Part shown: piece after piece, positions 1-6,133 of the stretch
Numbering within the stretch: position 1 is the first letter of the stretch
Layout: each line of letters begins with the position of its first letter
Assembly: GCA_032249695.1 (NCBI GenBank)
Contig: JAVVHE010000026.1
Location: 1-32,654 of the forward strand
Reading direction: 5' to 3'
DNA from: JAVVHE01 sp032249695
GTDB taxonomy: Bacteria > Pseudomonadota > Alphaproteobacteria > Sphingomonadales > Sphingomonadaceae
DNA length: 32,654 bases
Translations under genes and position numbers: made by a program
The notes under the pieces: model-generated
What the model was told of the DNA's origin: nothing
The model's database searches: none
The model's input: the letters and a program-made list of their open reading frames with translations, nothing else

Positions 1-31
1 TAGGCGCGCTCCTCTCCGCCGGTGTAGTCAT
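1..31 (-). CDS. possible 5' end of a gene cut by the window edge
   Basis: An ATG at 31-29 on the minus strand opens a frame reading MTTPAERSAP before the window ends. Only ten codons are visible and the nearest purine-rich stretch (AGG) is about 14 nt upstream, so the start is weakly supported. It would be co-directional with the inositol-monophosphatase gene. I do not recognise it. Confidence 0.2.
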   Translation of the reverse strand, partial: MTTPAERSAP

Positions 32-152
32 GGGTGCGAGGCCTATCAAACGCACAAGGTCATCCCGAACGCATTTCAGGACCCCGCTGCCTTGCGGCGT
101 TCCGCGCCGAGCGCGGTGAGGCGCGCCAAGCGGCTCCGTAAACCGAGTGCAG

Positions 153-169
153 GGTGACGCTTTGTCACC
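153..169 (-). terminator. hairpin downstream of the inositol-monophosphatase gene
   Basis: GGTGAC and GTCACC form a perfect 6-bp stem around a 5-nt loop, four bases beyond the stop codon of the minus-strand gene ending at 174. There is no U-tract. A second GC hairpin (CCGCGC/GCGCGG) lies at 102-116. The position fits a transcript end, but a factor-independent terminator is not shown. Confidence 0.4.
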
Positions 170-173
170 GCGG

Positions 174-980
174 TCACCGCCCCGGCTTGATCGCCCCCGC
201 CACCAGCCGGTGCAGCTTCGAATGGATGGCATCGTTCCCCGCCACCACCTCGCGGCGGTCGATCATGCGGTCGCCGCCCCGATAGTCACTGACGAAGCCG
301 CCCGCCTCGCGCACCAGCAGGATGCCGGCCGCCACGTCCCAGGGCGAAAGGCCGCTTTCCCAGTAGCCGTCATACCGCCCCGCCGCGACCCAGGCGAGAT
401 CGAGCGCCGCCGAGCCGAAGCGCCGGATGCCCGCGACCTGCGGGGACACCTCGGCGAAAATCGCGCGCCATTCGGGATGGTCGCCGTGGCCCATGAACGG
501 GATGCCGGTGGCGATCAGGCAGTCGGCGAGGTCGCGCCGCGCAGACACGCGCAGACGCTCGGATTGCACCCACGCGCCGCGCCCGCGCTCGGCGTAGAAG
601 CTCTCGTCAGTCAGCGGCTGATGGATCAGCCCCGCGGTGACGACGCCGTTCTCCTCGACCGCGATCGAGATCGCGAAATGCGGGATGCCGTGGAGGAAGT
701 TGGTCGTGCCATCCAGCGGATCGACGATCCAGCGCGGCGCGCCCGGCTCCCCCGCATGCTCCCCGGCTTCCTCCAGCAGAAAGCCCCAGCCGGGGCGGGC
801 CTTGCCGAGTTCCTCGCGCAGCGTGCGCTCGGCGGCGCGGTCGGCGTTGCTGACGAAGTCGGCCGGCCCCTTGCGGCTCACCTGCAGGTTCTGCACTTCA
901 TTGAAGTCACGCCGCAATTTTCCCGCCGCCTTGCGCGCGGCACGGTCCATCACGGTGATCAGGGCGGATTGGGCGGGCAT
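174..980 (-). CDS. suhB: inositol monophosphatase family protein
   Basis: A 268-residue Mg-dependent phosphatase of the IMPase/FIG superfamily, expected to hydrolyse inositol-1-phosphate or a related sugar phosphate in the cytosol. The metal-site motifs are visible: the Glu pair E70-E71, the signature WIVDPLDGTTNF (D87, D90) and the C-terminal WDVAAG (D215). The length matches E. coli SuhB. The start is taken at the ATG of MPAQSA; a frame extension 25 codons upstream reads as low-complexity Arg/Gly sequence and has no family counterpart. It follows efp on the same strand after a 135-bp gap holding two identical-stem hairpins. The family is firm, but the physiological substrate cannot be told from sequence; SuhB also acts in rRNA transcription in enterobacteria. 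Confidence 0.9.
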   Translation of the reverse strand: MPAQSALITVMDRAARKAAGKLRRDFNEVQNLQVSRKGPADFVSNADRAAERTLREELGKARPGWGFLLEEAGEHAGEPGAPRWIVDPLDGTTNFLHGIPHFAISIAVEENGVVTAGLIHQPLTDESFYAERGRGAWVQSERLRVSARRDLADCLIATGIPFMGHGDHPEWRAIFAEVSPQVAGIRRFGSAALDLAWVAAGRYDGYWESGLSPWDVAAGILLVREAGGFVSDYRGGDRMIDRREVVAGNDAIHSKLHRLVAGAIKPGR

Positions 981-1008
981 GAGCGGCTTGTCTCTTCTAG
1001 GTTCGCCA

Positions 1009-1091
1009 TGCCAGCGCAAGCTGGCACCGACCGCTCCGCCCGCGCGAGGGCGCAAGTTGGCAGGCTGAAGGTGCCAGCACGCGCGCTGGCA
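1009..1091. repeat. two hairpins with the same 7-bp stem between efp and the IMPase gene
   Basis: TGCCAGC/GCTGGCA forms a perfect 7-bp stem twice: at 1009-1026 with a GCAA tetraloop and at 1072-1091 with a 6-nt loop. The copies are 63 bp apart in the 135-bp gap. The second lies 25 bp beyond the efp stop codon and could end or slow that transcript. Neither has a T-run. Confidence 0.6.
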
Positions 1092-1115
1092 GGCCAGTCA
1101 TGGGTTCAGTTTCAG

Positions 1116-1679
1116 CTACTCCGCCCGTCTCACATACGCCTGCTCGTACACGTCCACCACGATGCGCGTGCCGCTTTCTATGTGCGGCGGCACCATGATG
1201 CGCACGCCGTTGTCGAGCACGGCAGGCTTGTAGCTAGACGAGGCGGTCTGGCCCTTCACCACCGCGTCGGCCTCGACGATCGTCGCTTCGATCTGCTCGG
1301 GCAGTTGCACGCTGATCGGGCGCTCGTCGTAGAGTTCCATCACGACGTCCATGCCGTCCTGCAGGAAGGCCGCCGCTTCGCCCAGCAGATCGCGCGGCAG
1401 GCTGATCTGGTCGTAGGTTTCCTTGTCCATGAACGTCAGGCTGTCGCCCTCCGCGAAGAGGAACTGAAAATCCTTCGTATCCAGCCTCACGCGCTCCACC
1501 ACCTCGGCCGAGCGGAAGCGGACGTTGGTTTTGCGTCCATCGATCAGGTTCTTCATCTCAACCTGCATATAGGCACCGCCCTTGCCGGGCTGGGTATGCT
1601 GGGTCTTGACCGCGCGCCAGATGCCGCCCTCATACTCGATGATATTGCCGGGACGGATTTCGACGCCGCTGATTTTCAC
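1116..1679 (-). CDS. efp: elongation factor P
   Basis: EF-P enters the ribosomal E site and relieves stalling on polyproline. The 187-residue product has the full three-barrel layout: N-terminal KOW-like domain (VKISGVEIRPGN), the loop PGKGGAY whose K33 is the residue modified in E. coli-type EF-P, and a C-terminal OB domain ending near SGTRIVVDVYE. The start is the GTG at 1679: AGGA lies 7 nt upstream, and from there the protein aligns with the family's usual M/V-KISG beginning. A longer ATG frame adds 12 residues with no homology. It sits 80 bp downstream of thiE. Which lysine-modifying enzyme acts on it is not visible here. Confidence 0.97.
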   Translation of the reverse strand: MKISGVEIRPGNIIEYEGGIWRAVKTQHTQPGKGGAYMQVEMKNLIDGRKTNVRFRSAEVVERVRLDTKDFQFLFAEGDSLTFMDKETYDQISLPRDLLGEAAAFLQDGMDVVMELYDERPISVQLPEQIEATIVEADAVVKGQTASSSYKPAVLDNGVRIMVPPHIESGTRIVVDVYEQAYVRRAE

Positions 1680-1759
1680 TTCAATGTCCTCATGGGGTGG
1701 TGCGCGGCCACTCAAGCCCGCGCAGTGTCTGCGGCCACGCGGTTAGCGGTGCGGCGCCG

Positions 1760-2404
1760 TCATGCCAAGAAGGCGGCCGCGGCGCGCTCGGTCGCCAGCA
1801 CCGCGCGGAACGCCTCGACCCCCGCGCGCGGCCCGCTTGCGTGCGCCCAGACCGCCGCGCTGACGGCAAGCAAGTCGGCTCCGGCTGCGACCAGCGGCGC
1901 GGCGTTCTCGGCCGTGATGCCCCCGATCGCGACGCACGGCAGGACAAAGAGCGTGCTCCACCAGTCTAGGATCTCGGGCTCGGGCCGGTGCCCGCTCGCC
2001 TTGGTCGGGCTTGCGAAGAAGCTGCCGAACGCAACGTAGGTCGCGCCCGCCTCGCCCGCGTCCATGGCCAGATGGCGGCTGGCGTGACACGTCGCGCCGA
2101 TCGTCGCCTCGCGCCCCATGAGCGCGCGGGCGGCTGCGATCGAGCCATCGCTCTGCCCCAGATGCACACCGTCCGCGCCAACCTGCGCAGCGAGGTCGGC
2201 TCGATCGTTCAGGATGAACTCCACCTCAGCCGCGCGGCAGACCGGCATCAGTGCCTCGGCCGCGCGGAGCACGTCGCAGTCGGGCACGTCCTTCAGCCGC
2301 AGCTGGAAGGCAGTCGGCAGCCCGGGCTCCAGCGCACGGGCGAGCGCGTCGGCGAAATCGGCAGGCAATCTGGGCGGCGAAACGAGGTACAGGTCGGCGG
2401 GCAT
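1760..2404 (-). CDS. thiE: thiamine phosphate synthase
   Basis: ThiE joins HMP-pyrophosphate and thiazole phosphate into thiamine phosphate. The 214-residue TIM barrel shows the family motifs: QLRLKD (34-39), NDR (66-68), ADGVHLGQ (77-84), SPTK (132-135, phosphate loop) and VAIGGI (158-163). The start is placed at the ATG of MPADLYLV; a GTG six codons further upstream (2422) is possible, and neither has a clear Shine-Dalgarno. The chosen ATG shares bases with the ATG of the divergent methyltransferase, so the two genes have no intergenic spacer. No other thiamine gene is in the window. Confidence 0.93.
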   Translation of the reverse strand: MPADLYLVSPPRLPADFADALARALEPGLPTAFQLRLKDVPDCDVLRAAEALMPVCRAAEVEFILNDRADLAAQVGADGVHLGQSDGSIAAARALMGREATIGATCHASRHLAMDAGEAGATYVAFGSFFASPTKASGHRPEPEILDWWSTLFVLPCVAIGGITAENAAPLVAAGADLLAVSAAVWAHASGPRAGVEAFRAVLATERAAAAFLA

Positions 2405-3104
2405 GGAGCGGGCGACAAGCACGGGCGGGGGCGGCGCGGCAAGCGGGGCCGAGCGCGACAGCGGGTACTATGACGCTCGCTACGCCGGGGACGGCGCGCA
2501 CGCCGATCCGGCGATCTACCGCGCGGTCTACCGCGCCGTGGTCCGCCGCGCGGTGGCGAGCGGTGCGCACACGGTGCTGGAAGTCGGGTGCGGCGCGGGT
2601 GCACTCGGCGAGCAGCTGGCGCGCGGGGGGCTGGACTGGCGCGGCTTCGATTTTGCACCCGCCGCGGCCGCAGCCGCCAACCGTCGCCCTGCCTTGAAGG
2701 GCCGCGCCTTCGTCGCCGACGCGCGCGACGCCGCGGTCTACGCGCCAGCGCCGGACCTGATCGTCTGCGCCGAAGTGCTGGAGCACATCACCGACGACCT
2801 CGCCGTGATCGAACGCTGGCCGCGCGCCACGCGCGTGCTCGCAACCGTCCCCAATTTCGACGCCGAAAGCCACGTGCGCCTGTTCCGCACGGTGGACGAG
2901 GTCCGGGAACGCTACGGCATGCTGATCGACATCGCCGCCGTCCACCGGGTCGCGCGCCCGATCTTCGCTGGCTTCACCCCGCGCGAGTGGCTGCAACAGC
3001 TCGTCTGGAAGCGCGGCGACTGGCGGCGGCTGCTCGGCCACGTTGGCATCAACCGGTTCGATTGGGGCTACGGTTGGTTCGTGATCGAGGGCCGCCGCAG
3101 TTGA
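2403..3104 (+). CDS. class I SAM-dependent methyltransferase
   Basis: A 233-residue Rossmann methyltransferase of unknown substrate. The SAM-binding motif I is VLEVGCGAGALGEQL, followed by an acidic strand end (GFDFAP) and the post-II region DLIVCAEVLEHI, which resembles Methyltransf_11/23 proteins. The first 16 residues are Gly/Ala/Ser-rich, so the true start is uncertain; ATG 2403 is the only start codon before the conserved region, with only AGG about 14 nt upstream. The gene diverges from thiE and ends five bases before the palindromic operator of the next gene, so its 3' end lies against the met operon promoter. A link to the SAM cycle is possible only by position. Confidence 0.8.
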   Translation: MERATSTGGGGAASGAERDSGYYDARYAGDGAHADPAIYRAVYRAVVRRAVASGAHTVLEVGCGAGALGEQLARGGLDWRGFDFAPAAAAAANRRPALKGRAFVADARDAAVYAPAPDLIVCAEVLEHITDDLAVIERWPRATRVLATVPNFDAESHVRLFRTVDEVRERYGMLIDIAAVHRVARPIFAGFTPREWLQQLVWKRGDWRRLLGHVGINRFDWGYGWFVIEGRRS

Positions 3105-3130
3105 CGGTCATATAAAGCGCGCTTTATATC
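3101..3130 (+). promoter_or_regulatory. putative promoter of the met operon overlapped by a perfect 20-bp palindrome
   Basis: Positions 3110-3129 read ATATAAAGCG followed by its exact reverse complement, a perfect 20-bp palindrome and a natural site for a dimeric ArsR-type repressor. It lies between and over promoter-like hexamers: TTGACG (3101-3106) and TATATC (3125-3130, 18-bp spacer) or TTTATA (3123-3128, 16-bp spacer). The regulator's ATG is only 13 bp beyond the palindrome. SahR-family repressors are known to bind palindromes upstream of SAM-cycle genes; assignment of this one to SahR is inference from position. Confidence 0.75.
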
Positions 3131-3141
3131 CTCTCCAGCTT

Positions 3142-4083
3142 ATGCGTTCCGCCCTCACCGTGTTCCGTGCGCTCGGCGATCCGACGCGGCTGCGCATCCT
3201 CGCGCTGGTCGCGCGGATGGAGCTGGCTGTCGGTGAACTTGCCGAGGTGCTGGGGCAGAGCCAGCCGCGGGTCAGCCGCCATATCAAGATCCTCGCCGAA
3301 GCGGGGCTGATCGAACGGGCGAAGGAAGGCGCGTGGGTATTCCTGCGCGCCAGCCACGAGCCGCACGCCGCACCATTGTGCGCGCTGATGACAGCGCTGA
3401 AGCCCGATGGCGCGGCGCTGGAGCGCGATCTGGCGCGACTGACCGATGTGCGTTCCGAACGGCAGGCAGCGGCGCAGGCGTGGTTCGCCGCACACGCGGC
3501 GGAGTGGGACGGGCTCCGCTCGCTCCACACGGCCGAGAGCGAGGTCGAGACGGCGATTCTTGCGGCGCTTGGCGCGCGGCCGGTGGGGCGGCTGGTCGAT
3601 ATCGGCACCGGCACCGGGCGCATGATCGAGCTGCTGGGCGCGCATTCGTCCAGCGCGATCGGCATCGACCGCTCGCCCGAAATGCTGCGGCTGGCTCGCG
3701 TGAAGATCGCAGCGATTGGCGGGGCCGAGGTACGGCAGGGCGACATGGCCGCGCTGCCGCTCGCCGACGGCGCAGCGGACACGGTCGTCCTGCACCAAGT
3801 GCTGCATTTCGCCGCCGACCCTGCGCGGGCGCTGGCCGAAGCAGCGCGCGTGCTCGCGCCGGGCGGGCGGCTGCTGGTCATCGATTTCGCGCCGCACGCG
3901 CGCGAGGAGTTGCGCTCTACGCAAGGCCACGCGCGGCTGGGCTTCGCCGACGAGACGGTCATCGGCTGGTTGCGCGGCTGCGGCTTGAACGCCGCCGTTG
4001 CTGGCCGTCTTGCCGGGCCGGAACTGACTGTCACCCTGTGGCTGGGCGAGCGCCCGGCCGACGCACTGAGGATTGCCGCATGA
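3142..4083 (+). CDS. sahR: ArsR-family regulator fused to a SAM-methyltransferase domain (SahR type)
   Basis: A 313-residue two-domain protein. Residues 1-75 are an ArsR winged helix (DPTRLRIL; recognition helix QSQPRVSRHIKIL). Residues about 133-255 are a class I methyltransferase fold with motif I VDIGTGTGR (152-160), D176 and D201. This is the architecture of SahR, a repressor that senses S-adenosylhomocysteine with a methyltransferase-derived domain and controls SAM-cycle genes in Proteobacteria. Its position directly upstream of metF and metH, overlapping metF by ATGA, supports that role. It lacks a recognisable Shine-Dalgarno and begins within about 5-10 nt of the predicted transcript start. 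Whether the domain keeps any catalytic activity cannot be told. Confidence 0.85.
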   Translation: MRSALTVFRALGDPTRLRILALVARMELAVGELAEVLGQSQPRVSRHIKILAEAGLIERAKEGAWVFLRASHEPHAAPLCALMTALKPDGAALERDLARLTDVRSERQAAAQAWFAAHAAEWDGLRSLHTAESEVETAILAALGARPVGRLVDIGTGTGRMIELLGAHSSSAIGIDRSPEMLRLARVKIAAIGGAEVRQGDMAALPLADGAADTVVLHQVLHFAADPARALAEAARVLAPGGRLLVIDFAPHAREELRSTQGHARLGFADETVIGWLRGCGLNAAVAGRLAGPELTVTLWLGERPADALRIAA

Positions 4084-5027
4084 CGCTGACCCGCCATCAA
4101 TTGGCCGAAGCGCAGCGCGCTTTGCAGCCGCCGCTGTTCGCCGACGTGCCCGGCGACATCGAGGTGAGCTTCGAGTTCTTCCCTCCCAAAAACGAGGCGA
4201 TGGAAAAAACGCTGTGGGACAGCGTCGCGACGCTTGCACCGCTGAAACCGCGGTTCGTCAGCGTCACCTACGGCGCGGGAGGATCGACCCGCGAGCGCAC
4301 GCACGGCCTGGTGGCGCGCATCGCGCGCGAGACCGAGCTTGCCCCGGCCGCGCACCTGACGTGCGTGGGCGCGTCTCGCGGCGAGGTGGACGACGTTGCG
4401 CGGGCCTATTGGGATGCGGGCGTTCGGCACATCGTGGCGCTGCGCGGCGATCCGCCGAGCGCGGGCGCGAGGTTCGAACCGCACCCGGAGGGATATGGCT
4501 GCTCGGCGTCGCTGGTTGCGGGGCTGAAGCGCGTGGCCGACTTCGAGATCAGCGTGGGCGCTTACCCCGAGAAGCACCCCGATGCGGCGCACCAGCGCCA
4601 AGACATCGACCATCTGAAGCGTAAACTGGACGCGGGTGCGAGCCGGGCGATCACGCAGTTCTTCTTCGAGGCGGACACATTCTTCCGCTGGCGCGATGCC
4701 TGCGCAGCAGCGGGCATCACCGCCGAGCTCGTCCCGGGCATCCTGCCGGTCATGAACTACGCCACCGCGGTCAAGTTCGCGGGCCAGTGCGGCGCGGCGA
4801 TCCCCGGCTGGATGGCGCGGATGTTCGACGGGCTGGACGAGCTGCCCCAGGCTCGCCAGCTGGTCGCCGCCACCATCGCCGCCGAGCTGGCGCGGCGCCT
4901 CTACGCGGGCGGCGTGCGGCATTTCCATTTCTACACATTGAACCGGGCCGAGCTGGCCTACGCAATCTGCCACATGCTGGGCGTGCGGGCGCAAGGGGTT
5001 GCGGCTGAGCTGAGGGCGGCGGCGTGA
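4080..5027 (+). CDS. metF: 5,10-methylenetetrahydrofolate reductase
   Basis: MetF reduces 5,10-methylene-THF to 5-methyl-THF with FAD and supplies the methyl group to MetH. The 315-residue protein has the family's opening VSFEFFPPKNE (E32 is equivalent to the catalytic Glu near the N-terminus of E. coli MetF), the flavin and folate region SVTYGAGGSTRERT, the loop IVALRGDPP, and the C-terminal signature HFHFYTLNR. Its ATG overlaps the regulator's stop codon (ATGA), and its own stop overlaps the GTG of the next gene (GTGA), so the four-gene run is probably translated in coupled fashion. Confidence 0.97.
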   Translation: MTLTRHQLAEAQRALQPPLFADVPGDIEVSFEFFPPKNEAMEKTLWDSVATLAPLKPRFVSVTYGAGGSTRERTHGLVARIARETELAPAAHLTCVGASRGEVDDVARAYWDAGVRHIVALRGDPPSAGARFEPHPEGYGCSASLVAGLKRVADFEISVGAYPEKHPDAAHQRQDIDHLKRKLDAGASRAITQFFFEADTFFRWRDACAAAGITAELVPGILPVMNYATAVKFAGQCGAAIPGWMARMFDGLDELPQARQLVAATIAAELARRLYAGGVRHFHFYTLNRAELAYAICHMLGVRAQGVAAELRAAA

Positions 5028-6133
5028 GCATCGAAATCAAGGCCAGAGCGGACGCAACCCCGGGCGCTCCGCGGCCGGGCACCGCCGTCACCGTACGCGA
5101 ACGCTGGAACCGCGCCGTCTCCGGCCGCGTGCTCGTCAAGGATGGCCCCTATGGCACCGAGATCCAGGCGCGCAAACTGAGGGAGGACGACTATCGCGGC
5201 CATCTCAAGGTGAACCATGACCAGAAGGGCAATAACGACCTCGTCAACCTGACGCGACCCGACGTCATCCGCGACATCGTCGAAAGCTACATCGAAGCGG
5301 GCGCGGACATCCTCGCCACCAACACCTTCAACGCCAATGCGATCAGCCAGGCTGACTATGGGCTTGAGCATATGGTGCGCGAGATTAACATCAGCGCCGC
5401 GAGCGTGATCCGCGGGGCGGTCGACGCCGCCACTGCGCGCGACGGCAAGCAGCGCTTCGTCGTGGGAGCGTGCGGGCCGACCAACAAGACGCTCTCCATC
5501 TCCCCGCGCGTCACCGATCCAGGCTTCCGCGAGGTGACGTTCGACGGCGTCAAGCACGTCTACCGCGAGCAGGTCGACGCGCTGCTGGACGGCGGCGTCG
5601 ATGCGATCCTCATCGAGACGGTGTTCGACACGCTGAACGCCAAAGCCGCGATCATGGCGTGCTTCGAGGCGGGGGACGCGCGGCGGGCCGAGGTGCCCGT
5701 GATGCTGAGCCTCACCATCACCGACATGGCCGGGCGCAACCTCAGCGGCCAGACGGTCGAGGCCTTCTGGGTCAGCGTGATGCACGCGCGGCCGCTGTCG
5801 ATCGGCCTCAACTGTTCGTTCGGCGCGACCGAGCTCAGCCCCTACGTCCAGGCGCTGAGCGCGGTCGCCGACGTGCCGCTGATGGTCTATCCGAATGCGG
5901 GCCTGCCTAATGACATGGGCGGCTATGACGAAGCCCCGGAGACGACCGCAGCGCTGGTGCGCGGGTGGGCCGAGCGGGGGCTGGTGAACGCGATCGGCGG
6001 CTGCTGCGGCACCACGCCGGCGCACATCCGCGCGATCGCCGAGGCGGTGCGCGGCTGTCCGCCCCGCGCGCTGCCGACGCCTGCGCCCGCGCTGAGATTG
6101 TCAGGTTTGGAGGCGTTTTGCCTTGCAGCGTAG
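5024..6133 (+). CDS. metH: methionine synthase, homocysteine-binding half
   Basis: This 369-residue protein is the first module of cobalamin-dependent methionine synthase, encoded separately. It binds homocysteine through a zinc site whose three cysteines are visible: C264 in GLNCSFGA and C327-C328 in GGCCGTT. Other family motifs are KDGPYGTEIQ (usually DGAMGT-like), DILATNTF and ACGPTNKT. The GTG start overlaps the metF stop by GTGA. E. coli MetH is a single chain of about 1,230 residues; here 369 plus 932 residues cover the same modules, so the split falls between the homocysteine and pterin modules rather than inside a domain. The stop overlaps the TTG start of the second half by 11 bp. 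The C-terminal 15 or so residues look non-conserved. Confidence 0.95.
   Translation: MSIEIKARADATPGAPRPGTAVTVRERWNRAVSGRVLVKDGPYGTEIQARKLREDDYRGHLKVNHDQKGNNDLVNLTRPDVIRDIVESYIEAGADILATNTFNANAISQADYGLEHMVREINISAASVIRGAVDAATARDGKQRFVVGACGPTNKTLSISPRVTDPGFREVTFDGVKHVYREQVDALLDGGVDAILIETVFDTLNAKAAIMACFEAGDARRAEVPVMLSLTITDMAGRNLSGQTVEAFWVSVMHARPLSIGLNCSFGATELSPYVQALSAVADVPLMVYPNAGLPNDMGGYDEAPETTAALVRGWAERGLVNAIGGCCGTTPAHIRAIAEAVRGCPPRALPTPAPALRLSGLEAFCLAA

Noticed and set aside
3108..4994. Long minus-strand open frames opposite sahR-metF (also opposite metH, glpX, glpK and the receptor gene)
   Set aside because: They are complements of well-identified genes in GC-rich DNA, with no domain sense, low-complexity Arg/Ala composition and no start signals.
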